DNA of 9,107 nucleotides from JAQVYB01 sp964490935 (GTDB lineage Bacteria > Verrucomicrobiota > Kiritimatiellia > RZYC01). This document shows, piece after piece, positions 1 to 6,917 of this stretch. The stretch lies in assembly GCA_964490935.1 (NCBI GenBank), contig CAZBEO010000123.1:1-9107 (forward strand), given 5' to 3'. The translations under genes were made by a program, and so were the position numbers. Every line of letters begins with the position of its first letter. Position 1 is the stretch's first letter. Below the pieces are notes generated by a model. That model searched no databases. It saw only the letters and a program-made list of their open reading frames with translations, and was not told where the DNA came from.

Positions 1-134
1 CAAATAATAGTAAAGATAGTACTTGATTTCAATCTGGCACCCTAATGGTTGGAAACTTTCTTGGGTACTGTTTTGAGAGATACTTCTGAGACTGCGAGGG
101 CTCGGAGGGGGGAGATGCGGTAGTTTTGCTAAAA

Positions 135-186
135 AAGGACGTTGGGGACAACGTCCTTCCCGGGAGGGCCCGTGTCCCCACGGGCC
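135..186. repeat. Twin perfect hairpins with complementary loops
   Basis: Two back-to-back perfect hairpins occupy this stretch. The first pairs 135-144 with 149-158 (10 bp) around the tetraloop GGGA. The second pairs 167-174 with 179-186 (8 bp) around the tetraloop TCCC. The loop regions GGGGAC (144-149) and GTCCCC (174-179) are exact reverse complements, so the two hairpins could pair loop to loop. Neither is followed by a long T-run on either strand, so they do not look like ordinary intrinsic terminators. They may belong to a dispersed palindromic repeat family, which one window cannot show. Confidence 0.7.
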
Positions 187-241
187 GGGCGGAGAGTGAG
201 CGCGGAGAGTAAGAGAAATAAGGAATGAGTCGGGGAAAAAT

Positions 242-340
242 AAAAGGACGCTGAGGACCATTCTGCGCTGAAGCTACGAAGGGCAAGCAGCATCCCTCCC
301 GAATTTCACGAGACTTGCTTCTCTGCGTTCAGCGTCTTTT
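242..340. repeat. Imperfect inverted repeat flanking about 75 bp
   Basis: The arm at 242-254 (AAAAGGACGCTGA) is matched in inverse orientation by 329-340 (TCAGCGTCTTTT), with one unpaired G at 246. That gives 12 paired positions around a 74-base interior. The ends resemble terminal repeats of a small non-autonomous element or the base of a long RNA hairpin, but I see no flanking target-site duplication and the interior pairs poorly. No gene is supported in it. Confidence 0.35.
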
Positions 341-351
341 CAATCTATCGC

Positions 352-407
352 CGCGTCGTGCCTCCTTGTCGATATACAACAAAGCGGGGTCGCGTCGTAC
401 CTCCTTG
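352..407. repeat. Short direct repeat, two 17-bp copies
   Basis: The 17-base word CGCGTCGTGCCTCCTTG at 352-368 recurs at 391-407 with one change (G to A at the ninth base), a spacing of 39 bp. On the minus strand each copy begins CAAGGAGG, which resembles a ribosome binding site, but no open frame follows. The surroundings hold no gene. Function unknown. Confidence 0.5.
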
Positions 408-431
408 CCACACACACTCCAAAGGGTTTGC

Positions 432-453
432 ACAACAGCGTAGACGCTGTTGT
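432..453. repeat. Perfect 9-bp hairpin downstream of the DUF1846 gene
   Basis: ACAACAGCG at 432-440 pairs perfectly with CGCTGTTGT at 445-453 around the tetraloop TAGA. It lies just downstream (minus-strand sense) of the hairpin at 457-494. There is no T-run after it on either strand, so it is not a canonical intrinsic terminator. It may be part of the 3' end structure of the minus-strand operon or another member of the local hairpin repeats. Confidence 0.55.
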
Positions 454-456
454 TGA

Positions 457-494
457 CTAGCAGGATGGCGGGCCCAAGCCCGACATTCTGCTAG
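457..494 (-). terminator. Hairpin containing the DUF1846 stop codon; possible operon end
   Basis: The outer arms 457-463 (CTAGCAG) and 488-494 (CTGCTAG) are perfect complements. Inside them CGGGC (469-473) pairs with GCCCG (478-482) around a CCAA loop. The minus-strand TAG stop codon of the DUF1846 gene (493-491) lies within one arm of the stem. No U-tract follows in the minus-strand direction, so simple intrinsic termination is uncertain. A 3'-end protecting stem-loop or a Rho-assisted end is also possible. Confidence 0.4.
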
Positions 495-2002
495 GGTTCG
501 AAGAGGTTTCGGCTGGAGAATTTTGGGTCGGAGGTGAGTCGCGCGCCGAGTTGGCGTAGGCCGGCTTCATCGCCCCGGGTGGGGATGTGGGTGAGGTGGA
601 GTTCGCAGTCGCGCAGGAGGGGGAGTTTATCGAGTGCGGCTTGGACGGAGGGGTTGCTGGTGGCGCTGATGCTCAGCGCGATAAGGGTTTCGTCAAGGTC
701 CATGCTGATGGATTTTCGTTTGAAGACGTGATGTTTGAGGTGGGAGATGGATTCGAGAATGTTGGGAGGCAGGAGGTGGATGTTCTGCGGAATGTCGGCC
801 AGGGCTTTGATGGCATTGATGACGACGCTGGAGGCGGCGTGCATTTCGGTGGTGTTGTGGCCGGTGATGATGCGTCCATCGTCCAGCTCGATGGCGGCCC
901 CACAGTAGACGCCGTCGTTGCCTTTATTTCGTTCGCGTCCATAGTCGGCGGCCTCGTAGGCGTGCCGGACGACGGTTCGGTCTTCCGGGTTTAGGCCGAC
1001 CATTTTCATGAGGCGTTCAATGCGATTGATGGAGTCCTGATCGGCGAGGCCGACGGCATATTCGGTGTGGCAGCGGAACCAGCGCCGAATGATTTCCTGC
1101 TTGGCGGCTTCGCGTACGCAGTCGTCGTCGGATATGCCGAATCCGGCGCAGTTCACGCCCATGTCGGTGGGTGAGGCGTAAAGGACTTCCTCCTTCACAA
1201 TTTTTTTGAGGATGCATCGGAGGACAGGATAGGCTTCCATATCCCGGTTGTAATTGACGGACTTTTCTCCGTGGGCATCGAGGTGAAAGGAGTCGAGCAT
1301 GTTGCAGTCGCCGAGGTCCACGGTGGCGGCTTCGTAGGCGATGTTGACGGGATGATTGAGCGGGAGATTCCAGATGGGGAAGGTTTCAAATTTGGCATAG
1401 CCGGCATTCACGCCGTTTCGGTATTCGTGGTACATCTGGGAAAGGCAGGTGGCGAGTTTGCCGCTTCCAGGTCCGGGGCCGGTGACGACAACCAGTGGTT
1501 TGGTGGTCTCGATCAGCGGATTAGCACCGTAGCCTTCTTCGCTGACGATACGGTCCACATCGGAGGGATAGCCCCGGGTGGTGCGGTGGTAGTAGACGCG
1601 GATGCCGCGGCGTTCGAGGCGTTCTTTGAACATGCGAGCGGCGGGTTGATCGTCATAGCGGGTGATGACGACGGCGGTGACTTGAAGGCCCCACTCCTGA
1701 ACATCATCAATGAGTTTGACGGCGTCGGCATCGTAGGTGATTCCGAAGTCGGCGCGTATTTTTTTGCGCTCGATGTCGCCTGCAAAGATGCAGAGAATGA
1801 TGTCGGCTTGGTCTTTGAGTTCGCGCAGGAGGCGCATTTTGACGTTGGGATCAAAGCCGGGCAGGACGCGCGCGGCGTGCATGTCGTAGAGGAGTTTTCC
1901 GCCGAATTCGAGGTAGAGTTTGTCGCCGAAACGTTTGACGCGTTCGAGGATGGCCTTTTTCTGGCGTTCCAGATATTTCTCATTGTCGAAGCCGATCTTC
2001 AT
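491..2002 (-). CDS. DUF1846 (UPF0371) family protein, function unknown
   Basis: This 503-residue protein has the full length of the DUF1846/UPF0371 family, which is conserved across many bacteria and has no established reaction. A P-loop-like GPGPGSGK lies at residues 175-182, after an N-terminal alpha/beta region with VTAVVITRYDDQPAA at 108-122. Other family-like blocks are NCAGFGISDDD at 284-294, TGHNTTEMHAASSVVINAIK at 380-399 and a C-terminal HLTHIPTRGDEAGLRQLG at 469-486. I see no signal peptide or membrane segment, so it is probably cytoplasmic. The ATG at 2002 is preceded by AGGAG at 2017-2013 with a 10-base spacer. It is the last gene of the icd-hldE-hldD cluster, 48 bp after hldD. 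The glycine-rich loop suggests nucleotide binding, but that is inference. The family call is strong; no function can be assigned. Confidence 0.9.
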   Translation of the reverse strand: MKIGFDNEKYLERQKKAILERVKRFGDKLYLEFGGKLLYDMHAARVLPGFDPNVKMRLLRELKDQADIILCIFAGDIERKKIRADFGITYDADAVKLIDDVQEWGLQVTAVVITRYDDQPAARMFKERLERRGIRVYYHRTTRGYPSDVDRIVSEEGYGANPLIETTKPLVVVTGPGPGSGKLATCLSQMYHEYRNGVNAGYAKFETFPIWNLPLNHPVNIAYEAATVDLGDCNMLDSFHLDAHGEKSVNYNRDMEAYPVLRCILKKIVKEEVLYASPTDMGVNCAGFGISDDDCVREAAKQEIIRRWFRCHTEYAVGLADQDSINRIERLMKMVGLNPEDRTVVRHAYEAADYGRERNKGNDGVYCGAAIELDDGRIITGHNTTEMHAASSVVINAIKALADIPQNIHLLPPNILESISHLKHHVFKRKSISMDLDETLIALSISATSNPSVQAALDKLPLLRDCELHLTHIPTRGDEAGLRQLGARLTSDPKFSSRNLFEP

Positions 2003-2050
2003 GCGGTTGGTTCTCCTGTTCCGGTGTTATCCTGTTGCGGTGCGGTGTGA

Positions 2051-3016
2051 TTATTGGGGCATGAGATGGTTTTTCACATAGTCTTCGATGCCTTGTTCCA
2101 ACGATTGGAAGGGGGCCGTATAGCCTGCGCCGCGGAGTTTGCGGACATCGGACTGGGTGTGATACTGGTATTTGGCGCGCAGGGTTTCGGGCATATCGAT
2201 GTATTCGATGCGCGGTGGCCGGTCCATGGCGGAAAAGACGGCGAGTGCGAGATCGTTCCAGGATCTGGCGGTGCCGGTTCCGCAGTTGAAGAGACCGGAT
2301 GTTTCGGGATGGTCGGCAAAGAAGAGGGACACGACTACGGCGTCGCGCACGCAGATGAAGTCGCGGACCTGCTGGCCGTCGCCGTATTCCGGGCGGTAGG
2401 ATTTGAAGAGACGCACCTGGCCGGTCTCTCTGATTTGGTTGTAGGCTTTATGCACCACGGAGCGCATGTCGTCCTTGTGGGCTTCGCCGGGTCCGTAGAC
2501 ATTGAAGTATTTGAGTCCGGCGATGCGATCGAACAGGTTGTTTTTCATGGCCCAGAGATCGAACAGTTGTTTCGAGTAGCCGTACATGTTGAGGGGGCGG
2601 AGGCTGGGGGTGGTGGCCTCATCGTCGCTGTAGCCGAGGGAGCCGTTGCCATAGGTGGCGGCGCTGGAGGCATAGACAAATCGTATGTTGCGTTCGAGGC
2701 TCCATTCACAGAGGCGCCTGGTGTAGCGGTAGTTGTTTTCCATCAGATAGTCGGCATCGGTTTCGGTGGTGCTGCTGCAGGCACCAAGGTGGATAACGGC
2801 CCGTACATCGGGAAAGGCGCCTGCCGCGCAAGCCTCGAGCAGGGCGGTCTTGTCGAGATAGTCTTCATAACGCAGGCCGTTCAGATTTTTCCATTTTTCG
2901 CCGTTGCGGAGGTGGTCGGTAATCAGAATGTCTTGTTCGCCGCGTTCATTCAGGGCCTTGACCACGTTGGAGCCGATGAATCCGGCACCGCCTGTCACGA
3001 TGTATTGAATGCTCAT
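2051..3016 (-). CDS. hldD: ADP-L-glycero-D-manno-heptose 6-epimerase
   Basis: HldD (RfaD/WaaD) converts ADP-D-glycero-D-manno-heptose to ADP-L-glycero-D-manno-heptose, the donor for LPS inner core, using bound NADP in the cytoplasm. The 321-residue product is a complete extended short-chain dehydrogenase. It shows the Rossmann motif TGGAGFIG (8-15), GACSSTTETDADY (78-90), SSAATYG (117-123) and the YxxxK pair Tyr145/Lys149 in MYGYSK. The heptose-epimerase signature YFNVYGPGEAHKDDM spans 170-184, and its Lys181 matches the second catalytic lysine region of the E. coli enzyme. VRDFICVRD follows at 217-225. The ATG lies 4 bases after the hldE stop. Its likely ribosome site AGGGG (3028-3024) sits inside the end of hldE, so the two are probably translationally coupled. 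No key residue is missing. Confidence 0.97.
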   Translation of the reverse strand: MSIQYIVTGGAGFIGSNVVKALNERGEQDILITDHLRNGEKWKNLNGLRYEDYLDKTALLEACAAGAFPDVRAVIHLGACSSTTETDADYLMENNYRYTRRLCEWSLERNIRFVYASSAATYGNGSLGYSDDEATTPSLRPLNMYGYSKQLFDLWAMKNNLFDRIAGLKYFNVYGPGEAHKDDMRSVVHKAYNQIRETGQVRLFKSYRPEYGDGQQVRDFICVRDAVVVSLFFADHPETSGLFNCGTGTARSWNDLALAVFSAMDRPPRIEYIDMPETLRAKYQYHTQSDVRKLRGAGYTAPFQSLEQGIEDYVKNHLMPQ

Positions 3017-3020
3017 GTGT

Positions 3021-3518
3021 TCACCCCTGTTCGGGCCCGTAGACCCGGATGATTTTATTTATAATGTCGGTGGTGGATTTGCCCTCGACGAGTTTGGCCA
3101 GGGCGACGCGGCCCCCGTGTTGTTCCACGATATCGCGTCCACTGACGTAATGCGCCCAGTCTTCGCCCTTCACCAATACGTTCGGGAGGAGTTCGCCGAT
3201 CAGGGTCGCGGGTTCATCTTCATCGAACAGCACGACGGCATCAACGCATTCAAGCGCGGCCAGCACGCGGGCGCGTTCCTGCTCGGGCACGATGGGACGC
3301 GAAGCGCCTTTGGCGCGGCGTACGGAGGCATCGCTGTTGAGCCCCACCACCAGCAGATCGCCCTGCTCGCGTGCCCAGGTGAGATAGTCCACGTGGCCGA
3401 GATGCAGAATGTCGAAACAGCCATTGGTGAAGGCAATGACCTTCCCGGCCTGGCGCAGGTCGGCGCAGTATTGCTGTGCCTCTGTGCGTGTCCACATTTT
3501 TTCCTGACAGTTTCGCAT
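3021..3518 (-). CDS. hldE: D-glycero-beta-D-manno-heptose 1-phosphate adenylyltransferase (RfaE2)
   Basis: This protein transfers AMP from ATP to heptose 1-phosphate, giving ADP-D,D-heptose, the substrate of the HldD encoded next door. It corresponds only to the C-terminal half of E. coli HldE; there is no kinase domain here, so a separate rfaE1/hldA kinase is expected elsewhere. With the chosen start it is 165 residues. The cytidylyltransferase-type signature is FTNGCFDILHLGH (30-42), followed by GLNSDASV (59-66), VKGEDW (116-121) and the family-typical GKSTTDII (146-153). The start is uncertain. GAGGA (3527-3523) serves the ATG at 3518, while AGGA (3505-3502) could serve the ATG at 3497, giving 158 residues. 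The open frame runs back to 3581, but that would overlap icd and lacks family similarity. It starts 23 bp after icd. Confidence 0.92.
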   Translation of the reverse strand: MRNCQEKMWTRTEAQQYCADLRQAGKVIAFTNGCFDILHLGHVDYLTWAREQGDLLVVGLNSDASVRRAKGASRPIVPEQERARVLAALECVDAVVLFDEDEPATLIGELLPNVLVKGEDWAHYVSGRDIVEQHGGRVALAKLVEGKSTTDIINKIIRVYGPEQG

Positions 3519-3541
3519 CATGTCCTCATTACGTCGCGGTT

Positions 3542-4804
3542 CTACATGTGATCGGCCACGGCCTGCCCGAATTCGCTGCATTTGAGCAGGGTGGCACCTT
3601 CCATTAGGCGCTCGAAATCGTAGGTGACGAGTTTGTTATCGATGCAGGCTTCGATTCCTTTGACAATCAAGTCGGCGGCCTCGTTCCAGCCCAGATAGCG
3701 GAACATCATTTCACCGCTGAGGGCGAGCGAGCCGGGGTTAACCTTGTCCAAATCGGCATATTTCGGGGCCGTTCCGTGGGTGGCTTCAAAGATGGCCGCG
3801 CCGGTGACATAGTTGATGTTGGCGCCGGGGGCGATGCCGATGCCGCCCACGCAGGCGGCGAGTGCGTCGGAAATGTAGTCGCCATTGAGATTCAGTGTGG
3901 CAATGACATCGTATTCGGCGGGGCGGGTAAGAATTTGCTGCAGGAAGGCGTCGGCGATCACATCCTTGATTACGATGTCTTTCCCGGTGTTCGGATTTTT
4001 AATGGTCATCCAGGGGCCGCCATCCAGTTCGACTGCGCCGAATTCCGTGCGTGCGGTTTCATAACCCCAGTCGCGGAATCCGCCTTCAGTGAATTTCATG
4101 ATGTTGCCCTTGTGTACGAGCGTAAGTGAAGCGCGGTTCTGGGCGATGGTATATTCAATGGCAGCGCGGACCAGGCGCTGCGTGCCTTCTTTAGAGACCG
4201 GCTTGATGCCGATGGAACTGGATTCCGGGAAGCGTATTTTTTTAACGCCCATTTCCTTTTGGAGGAAGGCGACGATTTTTGCGCATTCAGGAGTTCCGGC
4301 CATCCACTCGATGCCGGCGTAGATGTCTTCAGAGTTTTCACGGAAGATGACCATGTCGGTCAGCTCTGGTCGTTTGACGGGCGAGGGGACGCCTTTGAAC
4401 CAGCGCACGGGGCGCAGGCAGACATAAAGATCAAGCATCTGGCGCAGGGCCACGTTGAGGCTGCGGATGCCGCCGCCGACGGGTGTGGTCAGGGGGCCTT
4501 TGATGGCCACCAGGAATTCATTTACGGCGGTGAGTGTCTCTTCGGGAAGCCAGACGTTTTCACCGTAGACGCGACACGACTTTTCGCCCGCGTACACTTC
4601 CATCCAGGCGATACTGCGTGAGCCCCCGTAAGCTTTTTCGACGGCGGCATTCCAGATCGTCATGCAGGCGCGAGTGATGTCGGGGCCGGTTCCGTCGCCT
4701 TCAATAAAAGGGATAATGGGGTGGGAGGGGACCGTCAGTTTCCCGTCCGCTTGGAGGGTGATTTTTTCTCCGGCGTCGGGCACGGTGATCTTGTCGTAAG
4801 CCAT
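3542..4804 (-). CDS. icd: Isocitrate dehydrogenase, NADP-dependent
   Basis: This TCA-cycle enzyme oxidises isocitrate to 2-oxoglutarate and CO2 with NADP reduction. At 420 residues it is collinear with the E. coli type homodimeric enzyme. Substrate residues are visible: Ser115 in GGGIRSLNVALR (the position phosphorylated by AceK in E. coli), Arg121, Arg131, Arg155 in FRENSEDIYAGIEW, Tyr162 and Lys232 in LVHKGNIMKFTEGG. NADP specificity is supported by Lys348-Tyr349 in HGTAPKYAD and by Tyr395 and Arg399 in VTYDFERL, matching E. coli Lys344, Tyr345, Tyr391 and Arg395. The ATG has AGGA at 4817-4814 with a 9-base spacer. It is the first gene of the minus-strand cluster, downstream of a good promoter. 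Whether an AceK kinase exists in this genome cannot be seen. Confidence 0.97.
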   Translation of the reverse strand: MAYDKITVPDAGEKITLQADGKLTVPSHPIIPFIEGDGTGPDITRACMTIWNAAVEKAYGGSRSIAWMEVYAGEKSCRVYGENVWLPEETLTAVNEFLVAIKGPLTTPVGGGIRSLNVALRQMLDLYVCLRPVRWFKGVPSPVKRPELTDMVIFRENSEDIYAGIEWMAGTPECAKIVAFLQKEMGVKKIRFPESSSIGIKPVSKEGTQRLVRAAIEYTIAQNRASLTLVHKGNIMKFTEGGFRDWGYETARTEFGAVELDGGPWMTIKNPNTGKDIVIKDVIADAFLQQILTRPAEYDVIATLNLNGDYISDALAACVGGIGIAPGANINYVTGAAIFEATHGTAPKYADLDKVNPGSLALSGEMMFRYLGWNEAADLIVKGIEACIDNKLVTYDFERLMEGATLLKCSEFGQAVADHM

Positions 4805-4856
4805 GGTCAGAAATCCTTTCCTTAATCCTATCGTCTATCGCTGAAAACAGGGGTGG

Positions 4857-4885
4857 TTTATACGGTTAAGTCGTCCGGGTGTCCA
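4857..4885 (-). promoter_or_regulatory. Sigma70-type promoter for the icd operon
   Basis: Read on the minus strand, TGGACA (4885-4880, five of six to TTGACA) is followed after exactly 17 bases by TATAAA (4862-4857, five of six to TATAAT). Transcription would start near 4850, giving a leader of about 46 bases before the icd ATG at 4804. The position, spacing and match make this the best housekeeping promoter in the window. The rest of 4805-5076, the space between icd and the divergent greA, holds no gene I can support. I found no comparably good promoter for greA there. Confidence 0.65.
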
Positions 4886-5076
4886 GTCAGCTTCCATGGG
4901 AATGTGTGTGTGGAATTCATTTTCATCCATCACTTTACGGTTGCATTTGAAGTTTATTACAGAGTTTTCTTTTCTTCGGGGGGGCAATCCTGTAAGAACC
5001 TACGACTTTATTCAGGCGCGGGCCGGGCCGTCTGGAGATACGCTTTTTAACATCCGAATGAGATGGAGAGTCGATT

Positions 5077-6903
5077 ATGCAGGAAATGCTGGAACGGATT
5101 GATGTATCAAAGGACTTGAAGGAAGGCGCTCTGGTTTATGAGAAAAGCTGGGGCTCGGGGGTGGTTCGGCAATTTGATCCGTTTTACGGGAAGGTAGTGA
5201 TCGATTTTGACACGAAGTTGGGGCACCGCATGATGCTTTCCTATGCGGCGGAATGTCTGCGGCTGATGGATGAAGAACATCTGCATTTCATTCGCCGCCG
5301 CGATCCGGAACGTTTCAAAGACCTGCTCGAAAACCATCCGGATGAATTGATTCGTGTGCTGATCCGAAGTTATGGGCCTCAAACGATTCAGAACGTGCAG
5401 AGCATTCTTATTCCCATCATTCTCGCGGAGGGCGACTGGAAGCCCTTCTGGGAGCGCGCACGCAAAGAATTGAAGAAAGACCAGCTTTTTGAAATCCCGA
5501 GAAAACGGAATGAACCACTGCGCATTCTGAAGGTGGAAAAGGGATACAACGAGCATTGGTATGCGCGTCTCCGCAAGGAGCGGGATATGCAGGAAATCAT
5601 TCGGTCGGTGGATGAACTGGTTAACGCCAAGGATCGTCCTGAGATTACGGAGGATTTCACAGGCGTTCTGAGCAACCGTCTGGCCTTTGTGGTGACTGGG
5701 GCGGGAACCCGGCAACCGGGACTTGCGGCACGGGCCGTCATGGCGGCACGAGAACTGGGCGTTCAGACGGAGGAGATGGATACCGAACGACTTCTGCGAG
5801 CACTCTTGGATGAAGTCGCATTTCTGGGGTCTATTCGGGATGTGCCCGCCAAGGAAATTCGCCGCTTACTGACTCATCTGCGTGCGGTGGATCATGAACA
5901 CATGGAAGCGCTGCTGCTGCGTTTGATTCCTAAACTAGACATGCCGGTGCTCAATGAAACACTTCCGTTGCTGATGGAACAGGGGCGCACCGAAGAAGTG
6001 GCGGCGATTATTCGCGATCTGACCAAGGAACGGCAGGTTGCCGATGTGGAGGTGCTCTATTGGATTTATCGTCATCCGGACGTGATGGAGCAGTGGAATC
6101 TGGGTGGTCTTCCCGAGTTGGTTCGGTGGTTGCTGCGTGTGCTCAACGAGCAGTTGAACGGAGAAAAGCTGAAGACGCAAAACCTGATTCGTGATGCCTT
6201 CGAGCGGAAGGATTGGCTGAAGTCCGTGATGGAAAGCATGAATCACACCGAGGCGCGCGAGTTCATGCGCCGGGTGAAGGACAGCATCGCGTGGGATTCC
6301 ATCACGCAGCGTTCGATCATGGCCAATCTGATTAAAATGAAGCCGGAACTTCACGAGGTGGTGGCCGAAGACCGCGCTCCAGAAAAGAACAATTTGACGG
6401 GACGTGTGACCTCGACGCATTCGTATTATGAGCGGCAGGATCAATTGGAGCGCATCATTACCGTGGAAATTCCCGAGGTGGCGAAGGAAATCGGCGTGGC
6501 ACGAAGTCATGGCGACCTCCGCGAAAATTTTGAATACAAAGCCGCCAAGGAGAAACAGGCGTTTCTTCTGCGTCGCCGCGCCGAACTCGAATCGATGCTT
6601 TCGCAGGTAGTTCCTTCCGATTTTTCCCATGTGCCTTTCGGCTTGGTCGCCCAGGGGGCCGGGGTGTTGCTGGAGTATGCCGATGGCCATCAGGAGCGGT
6701 ATTACATTCTGGGCGAATGGGATCGCGACGAAGAGCTGGGCATTATTTCCAGCGCGAGCCGTCTGGCCCAGAAAGTGATCGGCGCGAAAGAGGGCGACGT
6801 CGTCCAAGTGCCTTCCTCGCTCGAAGAAGATCAGGAATGTCGCGTGCTGGCCGTCGAACCGCTTTCTGAGGCGGTGCGCACTTGGATTGAAGTGGAGTCA
6901 TAA
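5077..6903 (+). CDS. greA: Transcription elongation factor GreA, long form with large N-terminal extension
   Basis: The C-terminal part (about 440-605) is a complete GreA. A coiled-coil hairpin at about 450-510 carries GDLRENFEY (479-487), whose Asp480 and Glu483 match the acidic tip residues (Asp41, Glu44 in E. coli) that stimulate RNA cleavage by backtracked RNA polymerase. An FKBP-like domain starting GLVAQGAGVLLEY (522-534) follows. Ordinary GreA is about 158 residues; this product has 608. Residues about 14-65 (SWGSGVVRQFDPFYGKVVIDF at its core) look like a small beta-barrel of Tudor or CarD flavour. About 66-430 is charged, mostly helical and unrecognised. Chlamydial GreA is also very long (about 715 residues), so the architecture is probably a PVC trait. 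The ATG has GGAG at 5065-5068 with an 8-base spacer. The extension may add polymerase or nucleic-acid contacts; this is inference. Confidence 0.9.
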   Translation: MQEMLERIDVSKDLKEGALVYEKSWGSGVVRQFDPFYGKVVIDFDTKLGHRMMLSYAAECLRLMDEEHLHFIRRRDPERFKDLLENHPDELIRVLIRSYGPQTIQNVQSILIPIILAEGDWKPFWERARKELKKDQLFEIPRKRNEPLRILKVEKGYNEHWYARLRKERDMQEIIRSVDELVNAKDRPEITEDFTGVLSNRLAFVVTGAGTRQPGLAARAVMAARELGVQTEEMDTERLLRALLDEVAFLGSIRDVPAKEIRRLLTHLRAVDHEHMEALLLRLIPKLDMPVLNETLPLLMEQGRTEEVAAIIRDLTKERQVADVEVLYWIYRHPDVMEQWNLGGLPELVRWLLRVLNEQLNGEKLKTQNLIRDAFERKDWLKSVMESMNHTEAREFMRRVKDSIAWDSITQRSIMANLIKMKPELHEVVAEDRAPEKNNLTGRVTSTHSYYERQDQLERIITVEIPEVAKEIGVARSHGDLRENFEYKAAKEKQAFLLRRRAELESMLSQVVPSDFSHVPFGLVAQGAGVLLEYADGHQERYYILGEWDRDEELGIISSASRLAQKVIGAKEGDVVQVPSSLEEDQECRVLAVEPLSEAVRTWIEVES

Positions 6904-6917
6904 AAGAAAAGGTCTGC

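Noticed and set aside
29..286. Minus-strand open frame of 85 codons
   Set aside because: It runs across the twin hairpins, is rich in Pro/Ser/Arg as expected of translated GC-rich repeat, has no recognisable domain and no ribosome binding site that I can see.
1271..2050. Plus-strand open frame of 259 codons opposite the DUF1846 gene
   Set aside because: It is antisense to a full-length recognised protein, and its Gly/Val/Asp/Phe-rich composition is typical of the complement of a GC-rich gene.
2054..3052. Plus-strand open frame of 332 codons opposite hldD
   Set aside because: Antisense shadow of a complete HldD; no family similarity and no separate ribosome site.
3519..3581. N-terminal extension of the heptose adenylyltransferase to an ATG at 3581
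   Set aside because: It would overlap the icd end by 40 bases, the added residues are Arg-rich and unlike the family, and better starts with ribosome sites exist at 3518 and 3497.
4934..4960. Possible greA promoter elements (TTTACG / TATTAC and TTGCAT)
   Set aside because: The spacings are 15 or 8 bases with poor matches, so no greA promoter is called.
4853..5102. Two short plus-strand open frames between icd and greA
   Set aside because: They overlap the icd promoter or the greA start, show no domain and compete with the well-supported greA ribosome site.
5935..6807. Minus-strand open frame of 290 codons inside greA
   Set aside because: Antisense to the GreA coding region, rich in His/Leu/Gln without recognisable motifs; the plus-strand reading explains the sequence.
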